DNA of 64,000 nucleotides from Parasedimentitalea marina (GCF_004006175.1 NZ_CP033219.1:4030001-4094000); one strand, 5' to 3'. Counted from the stretch's first letter, positions 1 through 9,668 are shown. Numbers and translations: made by a program. Notes: generated by a model not told the origin, from the sequence alone.

Positions 1-250
1 TCTCCAGCATCGGCGCCTGCGCCCCGGTGGTCAGCACCGTCAGAGTGGCGCCAAACCCGCCACGACCATAGCCAACGTTCACCGGCCGGGCGATGGCGGC
101 GATGTCTTCGCCTGCGATCTCGGCCCAATGGGTCAACAACCGCGACACCGCAAAGCCACGGCTTTCGCCGGTTTTGCGTATCTGCTCGTTGAGCAGAGAG
201 GCGGTCCGTTTAAAGCCGCGTGTGGAGGATCGTCTAAATGCCATAACCAT
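1..250 (-). CDS. DUF721 (DciA-like) protein, 3' end outside window
   Basis: Partial gene running off the left edge; the ATG is at 250 and about 83 codons are visible. The N-terminus is basic (MVMAFRRSSTRGFKRTASLL) and is followed by the helix and strand pattern of DUF721/DciA proteins, with a VSRLLTHWAEIAGEDIA segment and an RPVNVGYGRG segment. Some members of the family (DciA) recruit the replicative helicase; others have no known role. It is divergent from mutY with 78 bases between the two starts, an arrangement I know from Rhodobacteraceae genomes. Family assignment is from memory of the pattern; the function of this particular copy is not shown. Confidence 0.75.
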   Translation of the reverse strand, partial: MVMAFRRSSTRGFKRTASLLNEQIRKTGESRGFAVSRLLTHWAEIAGEDIAAIARPVNVGYGRGGFGATLTVLTTGAQAPMLE

Positions 251-328
251 GGTTTTGCGTGAACGTTGACCCTATTGTAAAGAGCACAGAGGCGGAAACC
301 AATGAAACCGCCGCACAAGGGGTAAAGA

Positions 329-1393
329 ATGCGTGACCTGAACGACGAAGCACCGGGATTGAGCGATCAGATCCTTGCCTGGTACGATGTGCATGCACGC
401 GCCTTGCCCTGGCGGATCAGCCCCGCAGACCGCGCTGCCGGCATCGCGCCCGATCCCTATCGCATCTGGTTGTCCGAGGTCATGCTGCAGCAAACCACAG
501 TGGCCGCGGTAAAGGATTACTTCCATCGGTTTACCACCCGCTGGCCAACGGTGCAGGATCTGGCCGCCGCCGAAGATGGCGATGTGATGGGGGAATGGGC
601 CGGACTGGGCTATTACGCCCGCGCCCGCAACCTGCTGAAATGCGCCCGGGTGATTGCCAAAGAGCACGCCGGGGTCTTTCCATCAACCTATGACGGTCTG
701 TTGAAATTGCCCGGTATTGGCCCCTATACCGCCGCCGCCATCTCCTCGATCGCCTATGACCTGCCGGAAACCGTTCTGGATGGCAATGTCGAGCGCGTGA
801 TGGCACGGCTGTACAATATTGACGCGCCATTGCCGGGGTCCAAACCTTTGCTCAAGGACCGGGCGGCGGCATTGACCCCGGACCGCCGCCCCGGCGATTA
901 TGCGCAGGCGGTGATGGATCTTGGCGCCACCCTTTGCTCTCCGAAATCGCCGGCCTGTGGTATCTGCCCCTGGCGCGATCCCTGCCTCGCCCGCATCGCA
1001 GGCACCGCCACGGCACTGCCGCAGAAAACGCCGAAAAAGCCAAAACCAACCCGCCGTGGTCACGTCTATCTGGCCCGCGCTGCCAACGGCGATTGGCTGC
1101 TAGAGCGACGCCCGGACAAAGGACTATTGGGCGGCATGCTGGGCTGGCCGGGGTCTGAATGGTCCGAGACCCCGGCCCCTACCCCTCCGTTTGAGTCGGA
1201 TTGGCAGGACCTAGGCACCGAGGTGCGCCATACCTTTACCCATTTCCACCTGATCCTGCAGGTCATGGTCACAGAACTGCCAACACAATTCCCCCCAGCC
1301 GAGGGGCATCTGCGGGTGTCTGTCGATGATTTTCGCCCATCCGATCTGCCCACGGTCATGCGCAAGGCCTTTGATCTATGGCAAGGACAGTAA
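329..1393 (+). CDS. mutY: A/G-specific adenine DNA glycosylase MutY
   Basis: Removes adenine mispaired with 8-oxoguanine or guanine in base excision repair. The 354-residue product has the expected order of parts: catalytic Glu50 in SEVMLQQT, a helix-hairpin-helix LPGIGPYTA at 127-135, the conserved Asp151 in VLDGNVERVMAR, the 4Fe-4S ligands Cys203, Cys210, Cys213 and Cys219 (C-x6-C-x2-C-x5-C), and a C-terminal NUDIX-like domain from about residue 240 that recognises the oxidised guanine. The length is normal for MutY. The ATG at 329 gives a sensible N-terminus just ahead of the conserved start of the glycosylase domain. Divergent from the DUF721 gene. Confidence 0.97.
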   Translation: MRDLNDEAPGLSDQILAWYDVHARALPWRISPADRAAGIAPDPYRIWLSEVMLQQTTVAAVKDYFHRFTTRWPTVQDLAAAEDGDVMGEWAGLGYYARARNLLKCARVIAKEHAGVFPSTYDGLLKLPGIGPYTAAAISSIAYDLPETVLDGNVERVMARLYNIDAPLPGSKPLLKDRAAALTPDRRPGDYAQAVMDLGATLCSPKSPACGICPWRDPCLARIAGTATALPQKTPKKPKPTRRGHVYLARAANGDWLLERRPDKGLLGGMLGWPGSEWSETPAPTPPFESDWQDLGTEVRHTFTHFHLILQVMVTELPTQFPPAEGHLRVSVDDFRPSDLPTVMRKAFDLWQGQ

Positions 1394-1462
1394 CCGCTTG
1401 GGTTGTTAGAAATTCCATCGTAAGATTTTCCAATCCCAAGCTGACAGACCCGGAGTAGCCCG

Positions 1463-2596
1463 ATGAATGCCTCGCACCCCCTTGCCCGCTGGCAAAGCGC
1501 GCTGCCGTTTTGGATGTCCTTCGCCCTGCTGCCGCTTGTCTGGATCGGCGCAATCAAAGGCGGCTGGATCATTATCCTGACGCCACTGGCCACTTGGTAT
1601 CTGTTCACAATTCTCGACGGTATTTTCGGTCTCAATCTGGAAAACGCCGACCCGCAAACCCCGGACGAGGATCTGGTCTGGTACCGCGCCCTAACCCTGG
1701 TCTGGGTGCCGCTGCAATTTGTGATGATTTACGGGCTGATCTGGTATGTAACCCGCTCCGACCATCTGTCCGGGCTTGGCAAATTCGGCGTGTTCTTTGG
1801 CGTCGGGGTATTGTCCGGCACCATCGGCATCAACTACAGCCACGAATTGATGCACCAGAAAAGCAGGCTCGAGCGTTGGCTGGGGGATATCCTGCTGTCG
1901 ATGGTGCTGTATTCGCATTTCCGGTCCGAGCACCTGCTGGTGCACCACCGTTATGTCGGCACCCCCCGCGACCCGGTTACGGCACGCTACAACGAAGGCT
2001 TCCACCGGTTTTATCCACGGGTGCTTAAGCAAAGCTGGCTGTCATCATTTGGCGCAGAAAAGGCGATGCTGGCGCGCAAGGACCTGCCCTGGTCCGACCT
2101 CTCCAATCCGTTTTTCCGCTATTGGGGGCTACAGGCAGGCATGGTGCTGCTGGCGTTCCTGATTGGTGGCTGGGGCGGAGTGATCCTGTTTCTGGTGCAG
2201 GCCGGCGTGGCGATCTGGCAGCTGGAACTGGTGAATTATGTCGAGCATTACGGGCTGACCCGAAAACATCTGGGCGACGGAAAATATGAACATGTGCAGC
2301 CGCGCCACTCCTGGAATGCGGCGCAAAAAGCGTCGAACTGGCTGCTGATCAACCTGCAACGGCACTCGGACCATCATTACAAACCCGACCGCCGGTTTCC
2401 GTTGCTGCAAAATCACACCCCCGGCGACGCACCGCAACTGCCGCATGGGTATCCGGTCATGACCGTGGCCGCGATGATCCCACCCCTGTGGCGCCGCATC
2501 ATGAACCCACGTGTCCGGCGCTGGCGTAAGATGTATTACCCCGAGATCACCGACTGGTCGCCCTACAACAAATCCAGCAACCCAATGCCCAAATAA
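1463..2596 (+). CDS. alkB: AlkB-type alkane 1-monooxygenase, integral membrane di-iron enzyme
   Basis: Hydroxylates medium-chain n-alkanes at the terminal carbon in the inner membrane, taking electrons from rubredoxin or ferredoxin. The 377-residue protein has hydrophobic segments at about 15-55, 80-125 and 225-255, and all the histidine boxes of the family: HELMH at 127-131, EHLLVHH at 156-162, NYVEHYGL at 258-265 and LQRHSDHH at 298-305. The last two are the diagnostic AlkB signature that separates it from fatty-acid desaturases. It lies 69 bases behind mutY on the same strand. No rubredoxin gene or alkane regulator is adjacent, so its electron donor must lie elsewhere. Confidence 0.92.
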   Translation: MNASHPLARWQSALPFWMSFALLPLVWIGAIKGGWIIILTPLATWYLFTILDGIFGLNLENADPQTPDEDLVWYRALTLVWVPLQFVMIYGLIWYVTRSDHLSGLGKFGVFFGVGVLSGTIGINYSHELMHQKSRLERWLGDILLSMVLYSHFRSEHLLVHHRYVGTPRDPVTARYNEGFHRFYPRVLKQSWLSSFGAEKAMLARKDLPWSDLSNPFFRYWGLQAGMVLLAFLIGGWGGVILFLVQAGVAIWQLELVNYVEHYGLTRKHLGDGKYEHVQPRHSWNAAQKASNWLLINLQRHSDHHYKPDRRFPLLQNHTPGDAPQLPHGYPVMTVAAMIPPLWRRIMNPRVRRWRKMYYPEITDWSPYNKSSNPMPK

Positions 2597-2634
2597 CACC
2601 GGGCGTTATTGCACCAGCGGATCTACCCCCTGCC

Positions 2635-2964
2635 TCACTCTGGCAGCAGGGCCTTTTGCACCGCTTCGGTCCAGCCGAGATAATAGGTATCTCCATCCTG
2701 GATCACTGGGCGCGCCATCAGTTTCGGCTTGGCGGCCAATTGGTCTTCGGCCTCAGAATGTTTCAGCCAATCGCTTAGCCCTCGCCAGTCGTTGGACTTT
2801 CGGTCGACCAGCTGATCGCCAAATTCACCGATCAGGACGCCTAACTCTGCCTCACTCAAGGGATCGGCCCGGACATCGCGAAAACTGAATTCCCGGCCCG
2901 CCGCCTCCAGCGCCTTACGGGCCTTCTGACAGTCCCCACAGGTATTCAATCCATAAATCATCAT
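2635..2964 (-). CDS. ArsC/Spx-family thioredoxin-fold protein
   Basis: A 109-residue protein of the ArsC/Spx/YffB group. It opens with a redox-type CGDC motif at residues 9-12 (TCGDCQKARKAL) and continues with the family's helix pattern to the ARPVIQDGDTYYLGW segment, which resembles the RP-motif that follows the cis-proline region. Some members reduce arsenate with glutathione, others act as transcription or thiol-repair factors; the sequence alone does not say which. The start at 2964 (ATGATGATTTATGG) is preferred over the upstream 2979 start because homologues begin at the MIYG strand. Convergent with alkB, with 38 bases between the stop codons. Confidence 0.8.
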   Translation of the reverse strand: MMIYGLNTCGDCQKARKALEAAGREFSFRDVRADPLSEAELGVLIGEFGDQLVDRKSNDWRGLSDWLKHSEAEDQLAAKPKLMARPVIQDGDTYYLGWTEAVQKALLPE

Positions 2965-3387
2965 GGCGCAGTCTCCCAATTCGCTGTTACCGCAATCTCT
3001 AACATCAGATACCCAAGCGCAAGATGCGCAATTTCTGCAGATCCTGACCCTCCGTCTGAATGCTGTTCGCCTCCCATACTAGGTTCTAAAGGAGAATAAA
3101 CTGCAGGCGCAGTTTCTATGAGTTGGTCTATGATCCCGTTGGAACATTTAAACAGAACCCCTTCAAGGAAACACGCGTTCAATCTCAGAAGCCGCAAACC
3201 ATCATAATATTTGAAAAAAAATATTCTTGATGTATTTGTTATGTCAGTTTGCCCGGCTTGGTCTGTTCGCCATCAATATTGACTGGCGCCGGGTGACTTG
3301 AAACGAAAGATGACAGTAGTATTCACGTAAAGAGAAAAGGGCGTATTTCTCTCCGTTGGGGCCTGCATAATTCTTGCTGGGGTTTAT
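2965..3387. other. intergenic, AT-rich, presumed promoter region of the envelope cluster
   Basis: No convincing gene. An open frame at 2961-3197 on the minus strand overlaps the ArsC-like gene and has no family features. The stretch around 3205-3245 is markedly A+T rich compared with the surroundings, which would suit a promoter for the rightward ferric-reductase operon, but I cannot name a -35/-10 pair with confidence. Confidence 0.4.
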
Positions 3388-4641
3388 GTGACACTTTTTG
3401 TACTTATCTCAATTTTTCTGTTGGCTCCGGTTGTTTTGTTGTTTGATGCCGCCGGACATCTGAGCGGATCAAATTTCCTGGCCTTAACCGCTGGTGTCTG
3501 CACCTACAGTTTCATGAGCCTGAACTTGATACTGGCGGCACGGCCCGCCATTTTTGAGCGCCACCTGGGCGGACTCGATAAACTGTATTGGCTGCACAAA
3601 TGGACAGGGGTTCTGGCATTGGTGTTTGTGTTTATTCACGAGACCGTCGGAATTGAAGTGAAGGGGCGCGGCGCCACCAGCGGTTTGTCCAAGCTTGCTG
3701 CCGAAGCCGGGGAACTGGTCTATCCACTGCTGCTGGCGCTGGGAGCGATCAGCGTGGTGAAGCGGATCCCCTTTATCAATTTTGAGTTGCCTTATGCTCT
3801 GTGGCGGTGGAGCCACCGGTTGATGGGCGGGATTTTTGCGGTCGCTGTGTTTCATCAGTTTTTTGTCAAACTGCCCTTTAACAACTCCGCGCTTATCTCG
3901 ACCTATTTAACCTGGATGGGGCTGATCGCGCTGGCGTGCTTCCTGTATAGTCAGGTCGCGCCCTTGCAGCGGCGACGGCGCTACCGGGTGACCTCGGTCA
4001 CACGCGTGCCATCGGCCACCATTGTGCGGCTGACACCCGAGGGAAAGCCGTTGCGCCACAAGCCGGGGCAATTTGCATTGTTGTCCTTTGGCCGTACAGG
4101 CCTGCGTGAGCCGCATCCCTTTACTATATCTTCTGATGCCGGGGACGATGACATCGAATTCTCGATCAAGCCGTCGGGGGATTTCACCAGCCGTCTACGC
4201 GACACGTTGCAACCGGGCGACCGGGCCTGGCTGTTGGGCGGTTACGGGCGTTTTACTGGGACCAACAAACCCGGCCGCCGCCAGATCTGGCTTGCAGGCG
4301 GCATAGGTATCACCCCTTTTCTGGCATTGGCCGACGCGCTAACGGCCGCGGATGGGGACCAGATCGACCTTTTTTACTGTGTACGGACCCGAGACGAAGC
4401 CGTTGGGTTCGAAAGATTACAAGCCGTTTCCCGACGCGTGCCGCGGTTCCGCGTCCACCTGCATGTTTCAGCGGAACAGGGACGGCTGGATGCTGAAACC
4501 CTGGCCGCGACCGCCGATCCCAAAGGCGCAAGCTTTTGGTTCTGCGGGCCTGCACCGCTGCGCCGGGGCCTGTTAAAAGGGCTGGCTGCGCTTGGCAAAC
4601 CGCCAAAATCCATTCACTTTGAAAGGTTTGAATTCCGATGA
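3388..4641 (+). CDS. ferric-reductase-like membrane flavocytochrome (NOX/FRE type)
   Basis: 417-residue transmembrane oxidoreductase. The N-terminal half is a ferric-reductase-like membrane domain of about six helices with two pairs of haem-ligand histidines at NOX-like spacing: His70/His84 and His143/His156. The C-terminal half is a ferredoxin-NADP reductase module: FAD motif HPFTISS at 243-249, GGYGRFTG near 284-291, nucleotide-binding GGIGITPF at 304-311 and FWFCGPAPL near the end. It should carry electrons from cytoplasmic NAD(P)H through FAD and haems to an acceptor on the periplasmic side. Its stop overlaps the start of the tetrahaem cytochrome by 4 bases (ATGA), so that cytochrome is the obvious partner. 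Superoxide production is possible for this fold but not shown. Confidence 0.88.
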   Translation: MTLFVLISIFLLAPVVLLFDAAGHLSGSNFLALTAGVCTYSFMSLNLILAARPAIFERHLGGLDKLYWLHKWTGVLALVFVFIHETVGIEVKGRGATSGLSKLAAEAGELVYPLLLALGAISVVKRIPFINFELPYALWRWSHRLMGGIFAVAVFHQFFVKLPFNNSALISTYLTWMGLIALACFLYSQVAPLQRRRRYRVTSVTRVPSATIVRLTPEGKPLRHKPGQFALLSFGRTGLREPHPFTISSDAGDDDIEFSIKPSGDFTSRLRDTLQPGDRAWLLGGYGRFTGTNKPGRRQIWLAGGIGITPFLALADALTAADGDQIDLFYCVRTRDEAVGFERLQAVSRRVPRFRVHLHVSAEQGRLDAETLAATADPKGASFWFCGPAPLRRGLLKGLAALGKPPKSIHFERFEFR

Positions 4642-7600
4642 AAACATTTGCCATCGGCCTCTCTGGCATACTGACCTTCCTGCTGCCGCAGTCCCTGAGC
4701 GCCCAAGCCCTGAGCGCCGCCAGTGATAGCTTTTCCGGCGGTGACTTCGCCAACTACGAACCTGACCTCGAAAATGGTGAGGCGGTGTTTCTAGCCGCCA
4801 ATTGTGCCAGTTGTCATGGCGTCGACGGCGACCCGACAATCCTGGCCGGTGGTCAAAAGATCGAAACCAAATTCGGCACACTTTACAGCCCCAATATTAC
4901 CACTGACGCAGATCATGGCATCGGCAATTGGAACAACGACCAGTTCCTGAACGCCGTGCTGCTGGGGCAGAAACCCGATGGTGGAATGTATTACGGCGGC
5001 GTCTTTCCGTTTGCCTCTTACGCCTACATGCGCCCCGAGGATGCGCTGGATCTACGCGGCCACATGGCCAGCCTCAGTGCTTCGGATGCCGCCTCAAAAC
5101 CGCATGAAGTGAATTTTGCCAATGCCTGGGTATTGGACGGCTGGACCGCTGATCCGGTTGCGCTGAACATGCAAAACAACCCGCAACTGGCGCGCGGCCA
5201 ATATCTGGTCGAGGCGCTGGGGTATTGCGGCGAATGCCACACGCCCCGTCTGAACGGTATCGGCTTTAAGAACGACCGTGATGAAGATCGCGCATTTGAG
5301 GGCGAGAGCGGGCTGCTGGGGGGCTACGCCCCGAACATCACAGCCAAGCGGCTGAGCACCTATACCCCCGAGGCCTTTGTCACCGGAGCTTTGACGCAGG
5401 GATTGAAGCTCAACGGCGACCCAATGACTGATCCACGCATGCGACGCATCTCAGCGCAGATGAGCGGGTTGCCGATCGAAGACCGTGCCGCCATTTACGC
5501 CTATTTGACAGGCTCGCCACTGGATGTCTCCAATCTGCCGCCGGAACCTCGGGATTCAAGCATTGATCCGGTTGTAGAACCGCAGACGGTCGAGGATTTG
5601 ACAGGGGCCGTTGCCCTGATGGGGCGCGTCAATGCATATTGCGAAGCCCAGGACGTCGCCCCTTCGGATTTGGCCAGCGCACCGGTTCCCAGTGTCAATC
5701 CAGCCCTGCAATCCGAAGTGGATGGGCTGGTCGAAACCCATTGCCGAAGCTGCCACGGCCCTGGACAGACGTTTCAAAGCGCATTTTACACCGGCGATCT
5801 GCGCGATATTGCCCGCGACCCGGCCGTTGTGATCCCCGGCGATCCAAATGCTTCACCGCTCTATGAATCGGTTGCCTCAAATCGGATGCCCATCCGCACA
5901 AAAATGACCCCAACCGAGCTGCAGACCATGGCGGACTGGATCAAGGCCCTGGCCAACGTCACCCCTCCAGCGACAAGCGCGGCACGTCCTGCGGCAGAGA
6001 CGGCCACAGCAATCCTGCCAAACTTCGCGGGCGGCACATTCGAAGAACAGATGTTTGCGGCATCACAGGATTTGTTGAGCATCACCGAACTAAACCGGCC
6101 TTTTATCCGCTACATGAGCTTTGCCAATATCCCTCTGCCCGAAGTGGATTGCAGTCTGGACGGGGCGTTGCGCAATCCGATGACTTATCTGCACGCCGGG
6201 CTCAACAAGTTCATTAATTCCGTGTCACGCGCAAACGATCTTATGCGGGTTCAACCGGTTGCCAATACTGATGGCTCGCTTGTGCGCATCGACATCCGTG
6301 ATTACGGCTGGACAATCGAAGACTGGCAGGCACTGACGACCGCCGCCTATACCTCCGGTTCAGCTGACGCCGGTTGGACGCCAGAGGCCTGGGCGGATCT
6401 GGCTAGCACCTATCCATTTGCTGTGCAGCCCGACAGTCAGGCGATCCTAAGCACAGTCTCGGGAATGACAGGTGCGGCAGTGCCCATTCTGCGGGCGGAA
6501 TGGTTTGTCCGGCATGCCTCGCAGTCCCCGTATTACGACCTTTTGCTCCGCCTGCCCGGTGACATCCGCGTTCTGGAAACGCGTATGGGTGTGGATGTGG
6601 ACAGCGCCATCCAGCGTGGCAGCGTGTTGCGCACAGGGTTCGTCAGCGGCGCGTCAGGGGTTTCTGACTTCAACAGGATGCTGGAACGGCACGGCCTTGC
6701 GCGGGACGGCTATTACTGGAAATCCTATGATTTTGCCGGCGACACCGGTGAACAATCTCTGATCCAGCACCCGGATGGCCCAGCATTGGTGCCCGGGCTC
6801 TCGTCGGATACTGACGGGTTCGAGCACGACGGGGGTGAGATGATCTTCTCGCTCGCCAATGGTATGCAGGGGTATTACCTCTCGACCCACGAAGGGCGCC
6901 GCCTGACGGTTGGCCCGACGTCGATCGTGTCGTTCCGCACCAAGCCAATCGGCAAGGGCGTCGAGATCGTCAACGCCCGCTCCTGCTTTGATTGTCACGC
7001 CAACGGCATCATCGCCAAGCGGGACCAATTGCGCCAGTTTGTTGAGACAAACAGCAGCCTCAGCCTGCAACAACGCGATGCGCTACTGAACATGTATCGC
7101 CCACAAGAAGAGGTAGATGCCGCGTTCCGGACTGACGCAGGCCGCTTTACCGAGGCGCTGCATGAACTGGGTGCGACCGAGCCAAGCCCGGATGGCCGGC
7201 CGGTATCCCTACGCGCGCCAGGTTCGGCCGGAGGTGGCGAGATTGTCACCTATCTGGCCGATCTCTACTTCGAAACCCTAGACCAGGAAGATATCGCACG
7301 TGAGTTCTTCATGGATACCGAAACCTTCGCCAATCGCGTTAAAGGCATTGCTGATCCAGGCTTGCGCCAAGTGGCCGACACTTGGATGCGACGACTGGAG
7401 GCAGGTTTGTTCGTGACCCGTGCCGAGGTTGAGGATCACTGGGCCGCCATGCTGCCCCGCGTGACCCGAATGTCAGCAATGAACCACAGCACAGCCTCGG
7501 TATCGACAGATCACGGCAGTAGCGCCGAGATATTGGTGAACGCGCTGTCTCAGGCAGCGTATTCCAATCAGCAGGAATTTGTTCCCGCTGACAATTCCTA

Positions 7601-8069
7601 CCGCGCCCAGACTGAACCGGCCGATACATCAGGCCACCCCCTGACATTGTCGCTGTCGGTGCCCGAGGTGAACACCCGGGTGGGTGACTTGCTGGTTTTT
7701 GATGTGTCGGCCAACCGCCGGTGCGAGTTGCAGATCCTCTATATCGAAGAGGGCAACTCGGTGGAGGATCTGCCATCAGAAATATTTGGGCCAAGGTTCC
7801 TGGAGGCGGGCGAGATACGCCGCATTCCAGATCCTCGCTCGGGGCTTGTGTTGCGTTTCACCTCGCCCGGCAAAGGAGAGACCATGCTGGCCTTCTGCCG
7901 CGAGGACGGGTTGGGGGCTCACCGCATCGACCCAGCCGAGGCGATACGCAAAGCGCAGGACCGTTATCAACCGTTGACCAAGGGGCTTTCTATCGAAGTG
8001 GTCACCCAAGTTGAACAAAGCGCCGGCTCGAGTGCGCTCAATGCTGTGACTTTTAATGTAGCGCCTTAA
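4638..8069 (+). CDS. exported 1143-residue tetrahaem cytochrome c with DUF4384-like C-terminus
   Basis: Signal peptide at 1-25 (SLSAQA cleavage region). Four CxxCH haem sites: Cys56-His60, Cys197-His201, Cys368-His372 and Cys782-His786. Residues 40-300 look like a dihaem cytochrome c of the dehydrogenase-subunit type, and 355-440 like a third mono-haem domain. About 340 residues (440-780) without haem sites, unfamiliar to me, precede the isolated fourth site. The last 130 residues (VPEVNTRVGDLLVFDVSANR onward) resemble DUF4384, a domain often found with caspase-like proteins, and parallel the C-terminus of the caspase at 11198. Starts 4 bases inside the flavocytochrome gene, so it is translationally coupled and probably receives its electrons. 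The terminal acceptor is unknown. Confidence 0.85.
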   Translation: MKTFAIGLSGILTFLLPQSLSAQALSAASDSFSGGDFANYEPDLENGEAVFLAANCASCHGVDGDPTILAGGQKIETKFGTLYSPNITTDADHGIGNWNNDQFLNAVLLGQKPDGGMYYGGVFPFASYAYMRPEDALDLRGHMASLSASDAASKPHEVNFANAWVLDGWTADPVALNMQNNPQLARGQYLVEALGYCGECHTPRLNGIGFKNDRDEDRAFEGESGLLGGYAPNITAKRLSTYTPEAFVTGALTQGLKLNGDPMTDPRMRRISAQMSGLPIEDRAAIYAYLTGSPLDVSNLPPEPRDSSIDPVVEPQTVEDLTGAVALMGRVNAYCEAQDVAPSDLASAPVPSVNPALQSEVDGLVETHCRSCHGPGQTFQSAFYTGDLRDIARDPAVVIPGDPNASPLYESVASNRMPIRTKMTPTELQTMADWIKALANVTPPATSAARPAAETATAILPNFAGGTFEEQMFAASQDLLSITELNRPFIRYMSFANIPLPEVDCSLDGALRNPMTYLHAGLNKFINSVSRANDLMRVQPVANTDGSLVRIDIRDYGWTIEDWQALTTAAYTSGSADAGWTPEAWADLASTYPFAVQPDSQAILSTVSGMTGAAVPILRAEWFVRHASQSPYYDLLLRLPGDIRVLETRMGVDVDSAIQRGSVLRTGFVSGASGVSDFNRMLERHGLARDGYYWKSYDFAGDTGEQSLIQHPDGPALVPGLSSDTDGFEHDGGEMIFSLANGMQGYYLSTHEGRRLTVGPTSIVSFRTKPIGKGVEIVNARSCFDCHANGIIAKRDQLRQFVETNSSLSLQQRDALLNMYRPQEEVDAAFRTDAGRFTEALHELGATEPSPDGRPVSLRAPGSAGGGEIVTYLADLYFETLDQEDIAREFFMDTETFANRVKGIADPGLRQVADTWMRRLEAGLFVTRAEVEDHWAAMLPRVTRMSAMNHSTASVSTDHGSSAEILVNALSQAAYSNQQEFVPADNSYRAQTEPADTSGHPLTLSLSVPEVNTRVGDLLVFDVSANRRCELQILYIEEGNSVEDLPSEIFGPRFLEAGEIRRIPDPRSGLVLRFTSPGKGETMLAFCREDGLGAHRIDPAEAIRKAQDRYQPLTKGLSIEVVTQVEQSAGSSALNAVTFNVAP

Positions 8070-8114
8070 TCCGGCTAACATAAACGAAGTCTTGTAGAGG
8101 AATCGGAGGGAACA

Positions 8115-9662
8115 ATGTCGAATTACAGTTTTCCAGCCGCGGCTTATTCGAAAGCCGTGCGCTGGGTCGCCCTTTGTTTGATGTTGCTGCCAATTCCAGC
8201 CTTGGCTGGAAACCGGTACGCCTTGATTGTCGGGAACGCTGCCTATAGCACGCTGCCGCCATTGCAGAACACAATTGCCGACGCCGAAGCCTATGCCGAC
8301 CTGTTTAAAGAACTGGGCTACGATGTCACCTCGCTGTCGGACTTGAATCGCAGCGACATGGAATTCGCGCTGGTCGATTTCCTGGATCAAATCAAAACAG
8401 GAGACACGGCTGTATTTGTCTACTCGGGCCATGGCTGGTCCGACGGTAAGACAAATTTCCTGCTGCCTACGGATGTCACAATGCAGGGGTCAGAACGGCG
8501 CATGCGGCTGATGTCAATTCCGTTGCAAAATGGCTTGGATGGCATTGTGGATCAGATCCGCCAGGCAGGCGCTTCTGTGCAGGTTGCGATCATCGACGCG
8601 TGCCGAAACAACATCTTTGGCAAGGATGGCACCAAAAGCATCGGCATGACACGTGGCCTGTCAGTAGAACGGGCTCCACAAGGCGCGTTTCTGATATTCT
8701 CGGCTGGCTCAGGTGAGGAATCTCTTGACCGGCTCAGTACCGATGATGCCGGTCAAAAGCTGTCTGTCTTTACCCGGCACTTCCTCCCCCGCCTGCGGGC
8801 TGGCATGTATCTGGAGGATGCAATCAATGCAGCGCAACTGGAAACAGCCGAAGCAGCACGCAGTTACAACAACCATCAACAGAACCCGGCCTATTACGAT
8901 CAAATCAACGGCAAACTCTGCCTGTCCGGTTCCTGCACAAACGATTCACAGCCCGCAGCCATCACCGCAGCCGCAGCCCGCCCCGTTGTCACCGTAGATT
9001 GCGGCGAGGCTCGATCCGTCTGGGCCGATGTGAAAAATGCTCAGGATGCAGAGATCCTCAACCAATTTGCCGAGATTTATGCAGAGTGCAAAGTTTACGC
9101 AGGTCTGGCGGCGGCAAAAGCCGCCACACTGGCCAGCGCTGCGGCCCCGGCTGCGGTGCAAACCGAAACGGCCAGCATTCCGATAAGCCTGCCCAGACCC
9201 AACATAAATTGGGCCAAATGCGTATCCGGAGGCAGCCCCGTCAAACATGCCCGGATATGTGTGGAATCGGTTTTGTCGTCTCAGGCCGGTAACACCTACT
9301 GGCCTGACAATATGATAGATCACTCCAACCAGACCGCATGGGTCGAAGGTGTAAAGGGCCATGGCACCGGCCAACGTCTTCTTCTTGAATTCGACCACCC
9401 CACCGTGGTTTCCGGCATCGATTTTATCAACGGGTATGCAAAGTCACACAGCAGTTTTAAAAACAACAGCCGTGTGGAATCAATCCGGGTGAGTGACAGC
9501 ACTCAAGACTGGCAGAGGATCTCGCTTAAGGACACGCCGGACTGGCAAAGTTTTCAGCGTGACGGGCACAGCCCAGTTCGCTGGATAATGTTTGAAATAC
9601 AGTCAGTTTATCCCGGCGCCAAATGGGCCGACACAGCAATTTCAGAAATGCGATTACGGTGA
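8115..9662 (+). CDS. exported caspase-like (C14) protein with discoidin-type glycan-binding C-terminus
   Basis: Signal peptide to about residue 31 (IPALAG). The caspase-fold domain spans about 33-250, with the catalytic His106 in VYSGHGWS and Cys163 in IIDACRNN at normal spacing. Residues 295-345 form the linker often seen in these proteins. From about 357 to the end (SNQTAWVEGVKGHGTGQRL, then a GIDFINGYAK segment) the sequence matches the 'NADase-type glycan-binding' discoidin-like domain. The role is therefore an extracytoplasmic cysteine peptidase that binds a surface or glycan. A good GGAGGG ribosome site precedes the ATG, 45 bases after the cytochrome. Its substrate is unknown; a ClpP-like gene follows 6 bases later. 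Confidence 0.88.
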   Translation: MSNYSFPAAAYSKAVRWVALCLMLLPIPALAGNRYALIVGNAAYSTLPPLQNTIADAEAYADLFKELGYDVTSLSDLNRSDMEFALVDFLDQIKTGDTAVFVYSGHGWSDGKTNFLLPTDVTMQGSERRMRLMSIPLQNGLDGIVDQIRQAGASVQVAIIDACRNNIFGKDGTKSIGMTRGLSVERAPQGAFLIFSAGSGEESLDRLSTDDAGQKLSVFTRHFLPRLRAGMYLEDAINAAQLETAEAARSYNNHQQNPAYYDQINGKLCLSGSCTNDSQPAAITAAAARPVVTVDCGEARSVWADVKNAQDAEILNQFAEIYAECKVYAGLAAAKAATLASAAAPAAVQTETASIPISLPRPNINWAKCVSGGSPVKHARICVESVLSSQAGNTYWPDNMIDHSNQTAWVEGVKGHGTGQRLLLEFDHPTVVSGIDFINGYAKSHSSFKNNSRVESIRVSDSTQDWQRISLKDTPDWQSFQRDGHSPVRWIMFEIQSVYPGAKWADTAISEMRLR

Positions 9663-9668
9663 CGGTCT

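Noticed and set aside
2961..3197. 78-codon minus-strand frame upstream of the ArsC-like gene
   Set aside because: No motif, overlaps the ArsC-like start and lacks a convincing ribosome site.
7776..8432. 218-codon minus-strand frame across the cytochrome/caspase junction
   Set aside because: It would cover the ribosome site and signal peptide of the caspase gene and matches no family.
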